From assembly GCA_013822725.1 (NCBI GenBank), contig PNKX01000033.1:1-43019 (forward strand): a stretch of 43,019 nucleotides of DNA. Direction: 5' to 3'. Made by a program: the position numbers and the translations under genes. The notes under the pieces are model-generated. The model ran no database searches. It was given only the letters and a program-made list of their open reading frames with translations, and had not been told where the DNA came from. Every line of letters begins with the position of its first letter. The first letter of the stretch is position 1. Positions 1-8,676 of the stretch are shown in pieces. This DNA comes from Pirellula sp. Lineage in GTDB: Bacteria > Planctomycetota > Planctomycetia > Pirellulales > Lacipirellulaceae.

Positions 1-801
1 GAGAGCCTCTTTCAGCGCGGCAATCGTCTCCGGCCAGAGGGGGCAGCGGCGCTCTATCGCGGTTTTGGGGCGTGGGAAGTTAATCCATCCGCCGGCCAGG
101 TCGAGCGCAGAGATCGGCAGCGTGCCGCAGTCGTTATTGCCGAACCCACAATTTACCCCCAGCAAGATCATCGCCTTCATCGGCTGATCGGCTGCCTTGA
201 GTAGCCGCCGCAGGTGGCGGGCCTCGAACATTCTGGGACCTTTCTTCTGCCGCTCGGCGCGGAGGATGCGCTTGGCGGGTCGCTTGAAGGTGGGGCCGTA
301 CCGAATCGGGGCGTCAATTAACCCGGCGTCGTAGGCGTACTTGAAGACGACTCGAACCCGCTGGACCTCGTTGCCGAGGCTGTTGGGGTTGAGACGTTTG
401 GCAAGAGAGTGCCGTAGCTCCTCGAAATCCGAAGAGCGAAGGTCAGTGACCGCTCTAGTCTTGCCGAAGGCCTTGAGAATCTCTTTGGCGGATTGATGAT
501 ACGCGGAGAATGACCGACGAGTGATTTCGCCCGCCTCCATCTGCTTGTCCTTGGCCGCGCAGAACGCGTTGCAGAGGTCGAGAGTAGTCAGCGAATCCGG
601 GCGGGAACGAGGCACTCGTCCAGCGTAGAGGTCGTCCCGCTCCCTAAGGTATTTGTCGAGCGCCCCCATCGCGTCCGCCCAAGGGCCAAAATAATGGAGC
701 TTCCCCCGGATCTTCTTGGCCCAGCGGCGTGTAGCATGGGGGAACAGAGGGAAATCCGCGTAGGGTTTCAATGGCTTAATTGGGGCGATAGAATTCTTCA
801 T
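1..801 (-). CDS. Tyrosine recombinase/integrase, planctomycete type, C-terminus cut by window edge
   Basis: I translated this directly from the minus strand. An open frame of 267 codons runs from an ATG at 801 to the window edge, beginning MKNSIAPIKPLKPYADF. The first ~60 residues are an arm/AP2-like DNA-binding segment (ATRRWAKKIRGKLHYFGPW). A SAM-like core-binding domain follows at about 70-175, then the start of the catalytic domain (LGVNCGFGNNDCGTLP and WINFPRPKT). This matches the integrase family common in planctomycete genomes, from memory. The final Arg/His/Tyr box lies outside the window, so activity cannot be judged. The gene points away from the tRNA-Arg at 939-1012, so the linked element would extend to the left. 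The upstream DNA carries GGTGTCA twice (863-869 and 874-880), perhaps recombinase or regulator sites. Confidence 0.85.
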   Translation of the reverse strand, partial: MKNSIAPIKPLKPYADFPLFPHATRRWAKKIRGKLHYFGPWADAMGALDKYLRERDDLYAGRVPRSRPDSLTTLDLCNAFCAAKDKQMEAGEITRRSFSAYHQSAKEILKAFGKTRAVTDLRSSDFEELRHSLAKRLNPNSLGNEVQRVRVVFKYAYDAGLIDAPIRYGPTFKRPAKRILRAERQKKGPRMFEARHLRRLLKAADQPMKAMILLGVNCGFGNNDCGTLPISALDLAGGWINFPRPKTAIERRCPLWPETIAALKEAL

Positions 802-938
802 CCGGCACACCATTGCTGCACTTTTTCAAGAGCTGATCGACGTCACATAGGAAGTGCTACCTGGTGTCACAATGGGTGTCAATGGAGACAATTTGCGTCG
901 CTGGACACTGCGTCAAGGTGTTTTGCGATAGAGTGTTA

Positions 939-1012
939 GCGCCCGTAGCTCAGTTGGATAGAGCAGCAGATTTCTAATCTGCGGGCCGCAGGTTCGAGTC
1001 CTGCCGGGCGTG
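939..1012 (+). tRNA. tRNA-Arg(TCT)
   Basis: The cloverleaf folds fully by hand. The acceptor stem GCGCCCG/CGGGCGT has a G-U closing pair. The D arm is GCTC/GAGC with an AGTTGGATA loop. The anticodon stem is GCAGA/TCTGC with loop TTTCTAA, giving anticodon TCT. The variable loop has five bases and the T arm is GCAGG-TTCGAGT-CCTGC. The discriminator is G1012 and no CCA is encoded. It decodes AGA. Confidence 0.95.
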
Positions 1013-1096
1013 CTTGCGCGGGAGGCGTCGGTTTCGAAGGGCCCCTCTTCGGCGGCCGCCACAGCGCTTCAACGTCTAATTGAGAGGGGACTTATC

Positions 1097-1459
1097 ATGC
1101 CGATTGATTCCTACGCTAAGGACGACATCCTCACCATTCGCATCCTCGACGAGCGGCTGATCGATCCAGAGCAGCTGAAGCGGCTGTTTGACGACCTCTA
1201 CGCGATCCTGGGAAAGAGCGAGGAGCAGCAGGTCGTCCTCGACTTTGGCAGCGTCAAGTTCATGGCGTCGGCGATGCTCGGGAAACTGGTCGCCATGAAA
1301 AAGAAATGCGATGAATACAAGGCGAAGTTGAAGCTCTGCAGCGTTTCGCCCGACATTCTCGAAGTCTTCAAAATCACCAAGTTGAACAAAGTCTTCGACA
1401 TCCAGAGCGATGAAGCGACAGCCCGCAAATCGTTTAACAAACGCGGGTTCTTCGGCTAA
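1097..1459 (+). CDS. STAS-domain protein, anti-sigma factor antagonist family
   Basis: A 120-residue single-domain STAS protein. The alternating strand/helix pattern is visible: LTIRILDERL, then a helix to QQVVLDFGSVKFMASAMLG, then KLKLCSVSPDILEVFKITKLNKVFDI. In STAS anti-anti-sigma factors a serine or threonine in the segment after the VVLDF strand is phosphorylated by an anti-sigma kinase. Here the residue is probably the serine in FMASAMLG, which is inference. No partner kinase or phosphatase gene is adjacent, so the pathway is open. The ATG at 1097 is chosen because GAGAGGGG lies just upstream; the frame stays open further upstream, but that longer start would overlap the tRNA. Confidence 0.85.
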   Translation: MPIDSYAKDDILTIRILDERLIDPEQLKRLFDDLYAILGKSEEQQVVLDFGSVKFMASAMLGKLVAMKKKCDEYKAKLKLCSVSPDILEVFKITKLNKVFDIQSDEATARKSFNKRGFFG

Positions 1460-1560
1460 TTCGGCGTCGGCACAGTAAGCGGGGATACCCGATCGCTGAA
1501 ATTGTCGATTGCGAGCCAGCAAGGCGCCGGCTGCCCAATTGAGCGTCACGGCTTGCTCTT

Positions 1561-1616
1561 CAGGGCAGCCGATTGAGGGCGCAAGTGGTTGTCAGATCGC
1601 CATTTGCCCTGTTTTT
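1561..1616 (+). terminator. Possible intrinsic terminator after the STAS gene
   Basis: CAGGGCA (1561-1567) pairs with TGCCCTG (1605-1611), and TTTTT follows at 1612-1616. The loop is long (37 nt), so this is only a candidate. Confidence 0.35.
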
Positions 1617-1658
1617 AGAAGTTTGCAAGTATTCGGCCCGCGACTTGCTTAAGACGAG

Positions 1659-2453
1659 TTGCCAACTGGTCGAGGCGGCAATCTGTCTTGGGGTCCAATC
1701 GTGTTTGCACGCATCTCCGGTCGCGTGGACAGCAGTTCCACGGCGTTAGTCACATTGTGTTTCCTGGTTTCGTTGACTGGTTCGGCGGGGAGTTGCCTGC
1801 AGGCCTTTGCCGCCGAAACGGGCTCAAATGGTAAGCCGGTCACGGCGACAGCGACCATGTCAGAGCGAGTCGCGCCGCCAAACGCTGCACGCGGCATCTC
1901 ACTGCAGGCCTTCCCCAAGCCTCTCGATAGCGGATTGTCTTCCAATCTTGGGATGACGACGAGCGCGCACCTCGTCAGCAAATCAACGCCCAGCTCGTTG
2001 CACGCCGCTTTGGCAACGCCGCGCCCCACAGCAGAAGTCGTGAATCTTGAAACCGTGGCAAATCAGCAAAGATCCTGGGGTTCCCAGCAGGCTATGCCAC
2101 GAGGCGCACGCCGAGGAGTCCAGCCGGCAAGCGGATTGGCGGCGACGGCGCCTTCGATGACAAGGTTTGAGCTTGGTGACGCGGCGGGTCGGGCCAGCGG
2201 CAGCAATGCCCCCCCATGGTCACGTGGGAGCGAAACCAACGCCTTGGCCACTGTCCCGGATCTGGCGGCAATTGGCGGCGTCCATCGCGCCGCGGTGTTT
2301 TCGGCAGCAGCCGTCATCGAACCCGTAAGCAGCACGATGCCCGCCTCTTCCCGACCGCACATGAACTTTTCTTCAGAGCCTGCCAACGGCACGTTCCAGC
2401 CGATTGGCCGGCCTTTCGAGAACGGCGCGGGCCTGATGGACCGCGTTCGCTGA
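1659..2453 (+). CDS. Hypothetical exported, low-complexity protein
   Basis: An open frame of 264 codons from a TTG. A better start may be the GTG at 1701, which has GGGG upstream and gives an N-terminus with a hydrophobic stretch (STALVTLCFLVSLTG) and a plausible cleavage region near AFAAE. That suggests export. The rest is rich in Ala, Ser, Pro and Gly with no recognisable domain, catalytic motif or repeat. It could be a surface or envelope protein. Evidence that it is a gene at all is limited to frame length and the signal-like N-terminus. Overlapping frames on both strands are also open because of the high GC, so I keep confidence low. Confidence 0.4.
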   Translation: MPTGRGGNLSWGPIVFARISGRVDSSSTALVTLCFLVSLTGSAGSCLQAFAAETGSNGKPVTATATMSERVAPPNAARGISLQAFPKPLDSGLSSNLGMTTSAHLVSKSTPSSLHAALATPRPTAEVVNLETVANQQRSWGSQQAMPRGARRGVQPASGLAATAPSMTRFELGDAAGRASGSNAPPWSRGSETNALATVPDLAAIGGVHRAAVFSAAAVIEPVSSTMPASSRPHMNFSSEPANGTFQPIGRPFENGAGLMDRVR

Positions 2454-2487
2454 CCCGGCCGCCCTCAGGAAATAGCGCAGACTTGGT

Positions 2488-2519
2488 CCGGCGAAAGATG
2501 GTATCTTCACCTTTGCCGG
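2488..2519. other. Hairpin in the spacer before the ATP-grasp gene
   Basis: Within the 277-bp spacer 2454-2730, CCGGC (2488-2492) pairs with GCCGG (2515-2519), and inside it AAGAT pairs with ATCTT around a GGT loop. No T-run follows. I see no convincing promoter or gene in the remainder of the spacer. Confidence 0.3.
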
Positions 2520-2730
2520 ATGTCAGTTGCGCGCCGAATGCGCATCTGGTGCGCGGCATATGGGCCCTTCCGCCGGCCAGAGGCCAGAGTTGCCAGCAAT
2601 TATGCAATTATCTTGCGTGGCGCATGAATTGCTCCGCTTCGGCTCTTTGATAGAGGGTCTCTTTGGTTGAGGTCGCCCTCCACCGGCGTCGTTGATGCCT
2701 TGAATATCGTTCTAAACGCAGAAGTATGCC

Positions 2731-4257
2731 ATGTCGCCCGATGGTACACTCGCCGCCTCTCGATTCCGCTCCATGAAGTCGCCTGACACCGTGATCACTC
2801 CAGCCGTTGGTTTCGACGCCTACGACGTCGGCGACTTTTATGACGAAATGTTCGACGGCGATCGCCAGCCGCGGACGCATTACCGAGCACTTTACGATCG
2901 CTTCTGGCAGCTGCGGACCGACGAATTGGAACGCCGGCAAATGGCGGCCGAGCGGTCGATGCGGCGCCTTGGCATCACCTTCAGCGTTTACGGCGACCAG
3001 GAAGGGTCGGAACGTATTATTCCGTTCGATATCTGCCCGCGCATCATTCCAGAAGCGGAATGGAAGTGGCTGGAACGCGGGCTGAAGCAGCGGATCATCG
3101 CGCTCAACAAGTTCATCGACGACATCTACCACAAGCAGATGATCGTCCGCGACGGAGTCATTCCAGAATTCGTCGTCCGCAGCTGTGCGACACTGCGGCA
3201 GCAGTGCATGGGCCTCGATCCGCCGATGGGGATCTGGTGCCATATCACGGGCGTCGATTTGGTCCGCGATCGCGAAGGGCAGTTCTACGTTCTTGAGGAC
3301 AATCTGCGCTGTCCCTCGGGCGTGTCGTACGTCCTGCAGAATCGGCAGCTGATTAAGCAAACTTTTCCGCAGATTTTCGAGCAGGCGCACGTCCTGCCGG
3401 TCGACGATTACTGCAGCCGATTGCTCGACGCCCTGCAAGCGCAGATGATGCACCGCGTACGGCAGCCGCACGTCGTGCTGCTCACGCCGGGCTCATTCAA
3501 CTCCGCCTACTTCGAACACTCGTACCTCGCCCAGCAGATGGGTATACCGTTGGTCGAAGGTCGCGATCTGGTCGTCCACGACAGCTACGTCTACATGCGG
3601 ACGACGCGTGGGTTTGAGCGCGTCGACGTGATTTACCGCCGCATCGACGACGATTTCCTCGATCCGCAGGCGTTCCGGCCCGATTCGATGCTGGGCGTCC
3701 CTGGCCTGATGCAGGCCTACCGCGAAGGGCATGTCGCGCTCGCCAACGCCCCTGGCGCTGGCATCGCCGACGACAAAGTGGTGTACGCCTACGTTCCGGA
3801 AATCATTCGCTACTACCTCGACGAAGAGCCAATCCTCCCGAACGTCGAAACCTTTGTCTGCTGGGACGAAACGCAACGGAACCATGTGCTCGCGAACCTC
3901 GACAAGATGGTGGTGAAGCCCGCCAACGAGTCGGGGGGCTACGGCATGCTGATCGGACCGCGCTCGACGAAGGAAGAGCAAGCAACCTTTGCCGACTTGA
4001 TCCGCGCCAAGCCGCGCAATTACATTGCTCAACCGACGCTCAATCTATCCCGGGTGCCGGTCCTCACCGAAAATGGCATGGAAGGCCGCCACGTCGACCT
4101 GCGGCCGTTCGTGGTGTACGGCAAAGAAATCTACGTCCTCCCCGGCGGGTTGACTCGCGTGGCGCTCCGCAAGGGTTCGTTGGTCGTTAACTCCTCGCAA
4201 GGGGGCGGCAGCAAAGACACCTGGGTCATGTGCGATCGCTCGTCGCCAATCGCATAG
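2731..4257 (+). CDS. Circularly permuted ATP-grasp type 2 protein (DUF404/DUF407, COG2308)
   Basis: Family hallmarks are clear: FDAYDVGDFYDEMFD near the N-terminus, EDNLRCPSGVSYVLQNR at about residue 190, and the nucleotide-binding segment VVKPANESGGYGMLIGP at about 390. The family is a permuted ATP-grasp ligase. It typically sits with alpha-E and transglutaminase-like proteins and is predicted, not proven, to make or modify a peptide. The ~500-residue length is normal. The two following genes are exactly those partners, on the same strand with spacers of 50 and about 160 bp, so an operon is likely. The start is uncertain: ATG 2731 has a weak AGAAG upstream, and ATG 2773 gives a product beginning MKSPDTVITPAV that fits the family start better. 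Confidence 0.92.
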   Translation: MSPDGTLAASRFRSMKSPDTVITPAVGFDAYDVGDFYDEMFDGDRQPRTHYRALYDRFWQLRTDELERRQMAAERSMRRLGITFSVYGDQEGSERIIPFDICPRIIPEAEWKWLERGLKQRIIALNKFIDDIYHKQMIVRDGVIPEFVVRSCATLRQQCMGLDPPMGIWCHITGVDLVRDREGQFYVLEDNLRCPSGVSYVLQNRQLIKQTFPQIFEQAHVLPVDDYCSRLLDALQAQMMHRVRQPHVVLLTPGSFNSAYFEHSYLAQQMGIPLVEGRDLVVHDSYVYMRTTRGFERVDVIYRRIDDDFLDPQAFRPDSMLGVPGLMQAYREGHVALANAPGAGIADDKVVYAYVPEIIRYYLDEEPILPNVETFVCWDETQRNHVLANLDKMVVKPANESGGYGMLIGPRSTKEEQATFADLIRAKPRNYIAQPTLNLSRVPVLTENGMEGRHVDLRPFVVYGKEIYVLPGGLTRVALRKGSLVVNSSQGGGSKDTWVMCDRSSPIA

Positions 4258-4307
4258 AAACTCAACCGCTTAAAGCTCTCGTCCGCGCAGTTCAAACGTA
4301 GAAGAAA

Positions 4308-5330
4308 ATGCTCAGCCGCGTCGCCGAATCAATCTACTGGATGAGCCGCTACATCGAGCGGGCCGAAAATGTTGCGCGCTTCATCGCGGTCAACTTGAAC
4401 CTGAACCTCGACATGCCAGGCGCCGGCGAGCAGCAATGGTTGCCGCTGGTGGTGACGACCGGCGATCACGAGCAATTCAGCGAGCGTTATGAAACTGCGA
4501 CCAAACAGAACGTCATCCGTTTCTTGACGTTCGACCGCGAGAATCCCAACTCGATCATGTCGAGCGTGCGGGCGGCCCGCGAGAATGCCCGCGCGGTGCG
4601 CGAAAGTATTTCGTCGGAGATGTGGGAGCACATCAACCGCTTCTACCTGCTGCTGCGAGAGAACAACGCCGAGGCGGCCGCCTACGAAGAGTCGTACGAC
4701 TTCTTCGATCAGATCCGCTTCTCGGGTCAGCAATTCATGGGGATCACGGACGCCACGATGACCCATGGTGAAGGCTGGCACTTCTGCCGGCTCGCTCGGT
4801 TGATCGAACGGGCCGACAAAACGTCGCGCATCCTCGACGTGAAGTACTTCATTCTGCTGCCAAGTCCCGCGGATATCGGCACGCCGTTCGACGACATTCA
4901 ATGGTCGGCGCTCCTCCGCTCGGCGAGTGCGCTGGAAATGTATCGTCAGCGACACGGGCGGCTTGAACCTGCCGCAGTCGTGCAGTTTTTGATTCTTGAT
5001 CGCGAATTCCCCCGCGCCGTGCTCTACTGCCTCACGAAGGCGAACGAGTCGCTCCACGCGATATCGGGCTCGGCCATCGGCGGCTTCGTCAATAAGCCGG
5101 AGCAGCAACTGGGCCAATTGCGGGCTGAGTTGGCTTACACTTCGTCGCAGCAGATCATCGAGCGCGGGCTGCATGAATTCGTCGACGACTTGCAGCGCCG
5201 GCTCAACGCGATCGGCGAGGGGATTTCCGATACGTTTTTCGCGATGCGGACGATTGAAGTCGCTTTCCAGCGGCAGGCGCCGTTCGGACAGACGCAAGCT
5301 CAGTTGGCGGCGGCCGCTGTAGCAGGTTAA
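4308..5330 (+). CDS. Alpha-E domain protein (DUF403, COG2307)
   Basis: A 340-residue all-helical protein with the family opening MLSRVAESIYWMSRYIERAE and the further signature MTHGEGWHFCRLARLIERAD at about 150-170. Alpha-E proteins are near-obligate neighbours of the permuted ATP-grasp proteins and are thought to act with them, but no enzymatic activity is established to my knowledge. The gene lies 50 bp after the ATP-grasp gene and before the transglutaminase-like gene. The ATG at 4308 is preceded by AGAAGAAA. Length and signatures look intact. Confidence 0.93.
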   Translation: MLSRVAESIYWMSRYIERAENVARFIAVNLNLNLDMPGAGEQQWLPLVVTTGDHEQFSERYETATKQNVIRFLTFDRENPNSIMSSVRAARENARAVRESISSEMWEHINRFYLLLRENNAEAAAYEESYDFFDQIRFSGQQFMGITDATMTHGEGWHFCRLARLIERADKTSRILDVKYFILLPSPADIGTPFDDIQWSALLRSASALEMYRQRHGRLEPAAVVQFLILDREFPRAVLYCLTKANESLHAISGSAIGGFVNKPEQQLGQLRAELAYTSSQQIIERGLHEFVDDLQRRLNAIGEGISDTFFAMRTIEVAFQRQAPFGQTQAQLAAAAVAG

Positions 5331-5494
5331 GCGGAGAGCATCGCCTCAGGAGGAGGCGACGCGGCGGATTCGATAGGTCCGCGAGTAAATTGGCAGGTGA
5401 AGGTAAGGAGACCACGTCAGGCGGCTTGTTGTGCAGAAATTGTCGCTCCTAGGTGCGGAGCGGTTTGATTCCACGTAAACAAGGCAGCCCGGTC

Positions 5495-6367
5495 ATGGAA
5501 TTGGAAATCTGGCATTCGACCAGGTACGAGTTTTCCGACGCCGTCTTTCTCGAGCCGCATGTGCTCCGCTTTCAACCGCGGGCCGACGGCGCCCAGACGC
5601 CGTTGGAGTTTTCGCTCGACATTGATCCGTTGCCTGCGGGGATGTCGGCGGCGCTCGATTCCGCGGGCAATACCGTGACGCACGTCTGGTTCGACGGCCT
5701 CCACCGCTCGCTCACAATCACCGCGCGGGCCACGGTCGAGATGCTGCGCGAGAACCCCTTCGACTTCCTGCCCGACAGTTGCCGATCGCGGCTGCCGGTT
5801 TTCTACGCCGCCGAGTCCGATGCATTGCGGCCCTATCTCCACCGAAATCCCCATGGGTTGGGGGAGCCTGATCAAATCGCCATCTTTGCCTCGCGGATGC
5901 GCGACGCCGCCCGTGGCGAATTGGTGCCGCTGCTCACATCGCTCAACAACACGATCTTTGATCGCTTTGAAACAGTCAGCCGCACGGAACCGGGCGTCTG
6001 GTCGCCCGAACGGACATGGCGCGAGAAGCGCGGAGCCTGCCGTGATCTGGCGGCTCTTTTCATCGACGTTTGTCGCGCCTTGGGAATCGCGGCCCGGTTT
6101 GTCAGCGGGTATGAAGAATCCGAGACCCTTGGCGTTGGCGAAGGGGGCGAACTCCACGCTTGGGCCGAGATCTACATCCCGGGCGCCGGTTGGCGCGGGT
6201 ACGATCCGTCGCGCGGCTTGGCGGTTTCGCAAAGCCATGTCGCCGTCGCGGCGGCGGCCACGGCCGCGGGCACGGCTCCGGTTACCGGGACTTACCGCGG
6301 ATCAGGCGGGACCTCTGACTTTGAAACTGAAGTCCGGGTCGAACGCCGCGTCGCCGCATTGGCTTAG
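5495..6367 (+). CDS. Transglutaminase-like cysteine peptidase family protein (COG1305)
   Basis: The catalytic triad of the transglutaminase/papain fold is visible: Cys in EKRGACRDLAALF (about residue 182), His in GGELHAWAEIY (about 220) and Asp in WRGYDPSRG (about 236). The N-terminal part (LEIWHSTRYEFSDAVFLEPH) is the bacterial transglutaminase N-domain. Bacterial members usually act as peptidases or amidases. As third gene of the ATP-grasp/alpha-E set it is predicted to trim or transfer a peptide made by its neighbours, which is inference. I choose ATG 5495 because the family begins at MELEIWHSTRY and AAGG lies upstream; a GTG at 5453 would add 14 unconserved residues. A 14-bp tandem repeat covers the stop codon. 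Confidence 0.92.
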   Translation: MELEIWHSTRYEFSDAVFLEPHVLRFQPRADGAQTPLEFSLDIDPLPAGMSAALDSAGNTVTHVWFDGLHRSLTITARATVEMLRENPFDFLPDSCRSRLPVFYAAESDALRPYLHRNPHGLGEPDQIAIFASRMRDAARGELVPLLTSLNNTIFDRFETVSRTEPGVWSPERTWREKRGACRDLAALFIDVCRALGIAARFVSGYEESETLGVGEGGELHAWAEIYIPGAGWRGYDPSRGLAVSQSHVAVAAAATAAGTAPVTGTYRGSGGTSDFETEVRVERRVAALA

Positions 6368-6387
6368 GCACTGTGGCTTAGACACTG
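6360..6387. repeat. Two tandem copies of a 14-bp sequence over a stop codon
   Basis: TGGCTTAGGCACTG (6360-6373) is followed directly by TGGCTTAGACACTG (6374-6387), with one mismatch. The first copy contains the TAG stop of the transglutaminase gene. Probably a small slippage duplication. Confidence 0.6.
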
Positions 6388-6404
6388 TGCGTCGATGCAC
6401 CGGG

Positions 6405-7670
6405 TTACTTCATGTACTTCCAGAGCCCCATCGCAGGATCGCGGACGAAGAAGAATCGCTCGCCGTCGGCCGATTCGTTCCAGCCGTCGTCGAGTTGCGT
6501 GACGTCATAGCGCCGCGCGTACTCGGCCAAATCGCCGTATTCGTAGCAGGCGGCTTCAATCTCGGCTTTCGACAGCGAGCCGGGGCAGTAGGTCACGCGG
6601 AACCGCTTTTCGCTCGAACCGTGGATCAGATGGGCCGCGGCGGAAAGGTTGTCTCGCAGTTCGGCGTTTGCCTCGACTGCCGCCAACACTTCAGGCGTCG
6701 TCAGGTAGCCATACTTTCTGATGAGCCGGTCGATCTCCGGGTCTTCGCCAAACGTCCGCACGCCGGGGGCGAGAATGATGAGCTCGCCGCCGTCGGCCAT
6801 CGCCATGCGAGTCCGGTAGATCGCCTTGTTGCCGAGCCAGGTGCTGGGAAACTTTTCGGGGTCGAGATAAACGACGCACTTCTGGAACGGCTCGGGAACG
6901 ACCGTCACATTCACGGCGAACGCGAGATCGCACGCCTTCCAGAAGCACTCGGCGTCGTCGCCAATGAACAGGCCTCGCATGACCGACTTGCCGGCGTTAT
7001 TCGGCCCAATGACGGTGAGCACATACAGAATCGGCAGGTCGCGGCAAAAATGTTCCTGGGCGTAGTTCAGAATTCGCCGCAGCGGGGTGTCGCCGCGGCC
7101 CATCATCCGCTCCATCCCGTAAACGGCCCCGATGTAATGGCTCTCGTTAATTCCCTTTACGCCGCCAGCGCCGACAAACAGGTTCTTGGCGTGATTGGCC
7201 ATGCCAATCACCTCGTGAGGGACGACCTGACCGATCGAGAGGATCAAATCGTGGCCTCCCCGAGAGATGAGCCGGTTCAACTGGGCCGGCCACGGCTCCT
7301 GATAGATCCCTTCGGTGGCCTGCGACACAAATTCGCTGGGGACGAGACCGACTGTCTCAACATCGGTTCGCCAGTTGTGATACCGGAACAGCTCGACCGG
7401 GATCGTTGGGAACATCTTCGTGCGGTGCTTTTCCGGCATCTCCTCGTGCGTCCCGAGAGCGGGCAACACGTCGACCAGATTCGACCCGTAGTAATCGTGG
7501 GCCATGCAGGTCAGGTCGCCCGCCCGGCTGGCGTAGCGAGAGTAATCGGGCGGCACTGCCAGGACCCGGCGGCGGGGACCGAGTTGATCGAGCACGCCGT
7601 TCAGGGCTTGGCGGGCGTCGGTAAGCGAGAGTTCGGTCGTGGGGGAACCGAGAGCAAGATAGAGGGCCAT
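6405..7670 (-). CDS. LarA-like protein, lactate racemase family (DUF2088)
   Basis: The sequence aligns by eye with nickel-pincer racemases of the LarA family. The GTH motif is present (PALGTHEEMPE). The segment GQVVPHEVIGMANHAKN carries the His and Lys that correspond to a catalytic His and the cofactor-binding Lys of LarA, and INESHYIG supplies the later His that binds nickel in LarA. The ~420-residue length fits the family. Substrate is unknown: LarA homologues act on various 2-hydroxy acids. A LarE gene lies at 13218-14072, which supports cofactor use; no LarB or LarC is in the window. The ATG at 7670 (MALYLALGSPTTE) is preferred over a GTG at 7697. The gene converges on the transglutaminase gene with a 37-bp gap. 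Confidence 0.85.
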   Translation of the reverse strand: MALYLALGSPTTELSLTDARQALNGVLDQLGPRRRVLAVPPDYSRYASRAGDLTCMAHDYYGSNLVDVLPALGTHEEMPEKHRTKMFPTIPVELFRYHNWRTDVETVGLVPSEFVSQATEGIYQEPWPAQLNRLISRGGHDLILSIGQVVPHEVIGMANHAKNLFVGAGGVKGINESHYIGAVYGMERMMGRGDTPLRRILNYAQEHFCRDLPILYVLTVIGPNNAGKSVMRGLFIGDDAECFWKACDLAFAVNVTVVPEPFQKCVVYLDPEKFPSTWLGNKAIYRTRMAMADGGELIILAPGVRTFGEDPEIDRLIRKYGYLTTPEVLAAVEANAELRDNLSAAAHLIHGSSEKRFRVTYCPGSLSKAEIEAACYEYGDLAEYARRYDVTQLDDGWNESADGERFFFVRDPAMGLWKYMK

Positions 7671-7772
7671 GAGAAGCTCAGGGGAGAGAACGAACACGAG
7701 ATTTCGTCATCTTAGCTAAGGTTGGCGGTGAAGATGAAGTTGGGGCGGGCGATTATGCCAAGCCGCTTTGAT

Positions 7773-7995
7773 GAACCACCAGGACGCCAAGGGAAGGCGG
7801 ACAAATTGAACCACGACGACACAACGGGCACGACGGATATCCTACGACTATAAGAACCGCGAATTACGCGAATCTGCGCGAATAGAATTGAACAATCCCT
7901 TTCCTTATTCATTCGCGCTCATTCGCGTGATTCGCGGTTTAATCTCCTCGTATTTCCTTGGCGCTCTTGGCGTCCTTGGCGTCCTTGGCGGTTGA
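7773..7995. repeat. Composite imperfect palindromic intergenic repeat
   Basis: An inner pair of arms at about 7855-7888 and 7903-7941 consists of GCGAAT-type units and matches in inverted orientation with few mismatches. An outer pair is made of CGCCAAGG-type units on the left (7773-7797) and TTGGCG units on the right (7955-7993). Between the left arms lies a further short-period stretch, GACGACACAACGGGCACGACG. I remember similar wording in the intergenic DNA of other planctomycetes but cannot verify copy number here. It lies between the divergent LarA-like gene and the membrane protein gene at 8066. It contains no coding frame of interest. Confidence 0.7.
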
Positions 7996-8027
7996 TTCTT
8001 TAGACTTGGCAGTTCCCCTAGGGCGAT

Positions 8028-8056
8028 TTGCCCGCCCCGCCGAGAACTCCCATAAT
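8028..8056 (+). promoter_or_regulatory. Sigma-70-like promoter placed for a near-leaderless transcript
   Basis: TTGCCC (8028-8033), a 17-bp spacer and CATAAT (8051-8056). The expected start of transcription lies only a few bases before the ATG at 8066, and there is no SD sequence. Confidence 0.55.
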
Positions 8057-8065
8057 TGAGTCGCC

Positions 8066-8659
8066 ATGCCGCTGGACCCTCACGCCGCCGCCGAATCGCG
8101 GGCCGCTCCGCCCTCCGCTGAGCGCGAGCCGAACTTATTGAGATTCGGCCTGCGTCCCTGGTTCTATTTCATCTCAGCGACGGTGATTCTTTGTGCCCTG
8201 CTAGCCCGTATGGAAGGCATCGGCCCGATCGTCCTGGGAAGCATCGTGGCTCTCATCGTGGCCCACGTCTTCGGCACCTTTCTGGGGACGCGCCTGCGTG
8301 ATACGTCGGGCGAAGTGGTCCGGTGGAAGGCCCGGCCAGGCTCGCTCGATGCAGATTCGCCGGTCGCGCTGCCGCAACCGGTGTCGCTGGCCGATGTGCG
8401 GCTCCCAGAGACCACATCACTCGCCGGCCGCACCCACAACTCGCATCGCGGCCGCTGGGCGTTCGGGCTCGGAGCGCTGATAGGGCTTGGAGGCGGCGCT
8501 TGGGGAATTCATGAACTTGTCGGCCCCTCGGTCACTTGGCCAGGCCTCGCGTTAGGCGCGGTTAGTTGCGGCGTCATTGGCGCGTGGATCGCCCTTTTGG
8601 TAAGCAGTTTTTGGGTGATTGCCCGGGAGGCGCTGCGCCATGCTTCCCGTGACGAATGA
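8066..8659 (+). CDS. Hypothetical membrane protein with about four transmembrane segments
   Basis: A 197-residue protein. Hydrophobic segments are at about 35-52 (FYFISATVILCALL), 54-76 (IGPIVLGSIVALIVAHVFG), 131-150 (AFGLGALIGLGGGAWGI) and 158-183 (LALGAVSCGVIGAWIALLV). A polar loop of about 55 residues separates the two pairs. I recognise no family and no catalytic residues. The promoter just upstream suggests its own transcription unit. It converges on the glutaredoxin-like gene, with 17 bp between the stops, but this does not suggest a function. Confidence 0.75.
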   Translation: MPLDPHAAAESRAAPPSAEREPNLLRFGLRPWFYFISATVILCALLARMEGIGPIVLGSIVALIVAHVFGTFLGTRLRDTSGEVVRWKARPGSLDADSPVALPQPVSLADVRLPETTSLAGRTHNSHRGRWAFGLGALIGLGGGAWGIHELVGPSVTWPGLALGAVSCGVIGAWIALLVSSFWVIAREALRHASRDE

Positions 8660-8676
8660 TCCCAAACGCCGCTGAT

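Noticed and set aside
5820..7715. 631-codon plus-strand frame
   Set aside because: It overlaps the end of the transglutaminase-like gene and lies opposite the whole LarA-like gene; composition is shadow-like.
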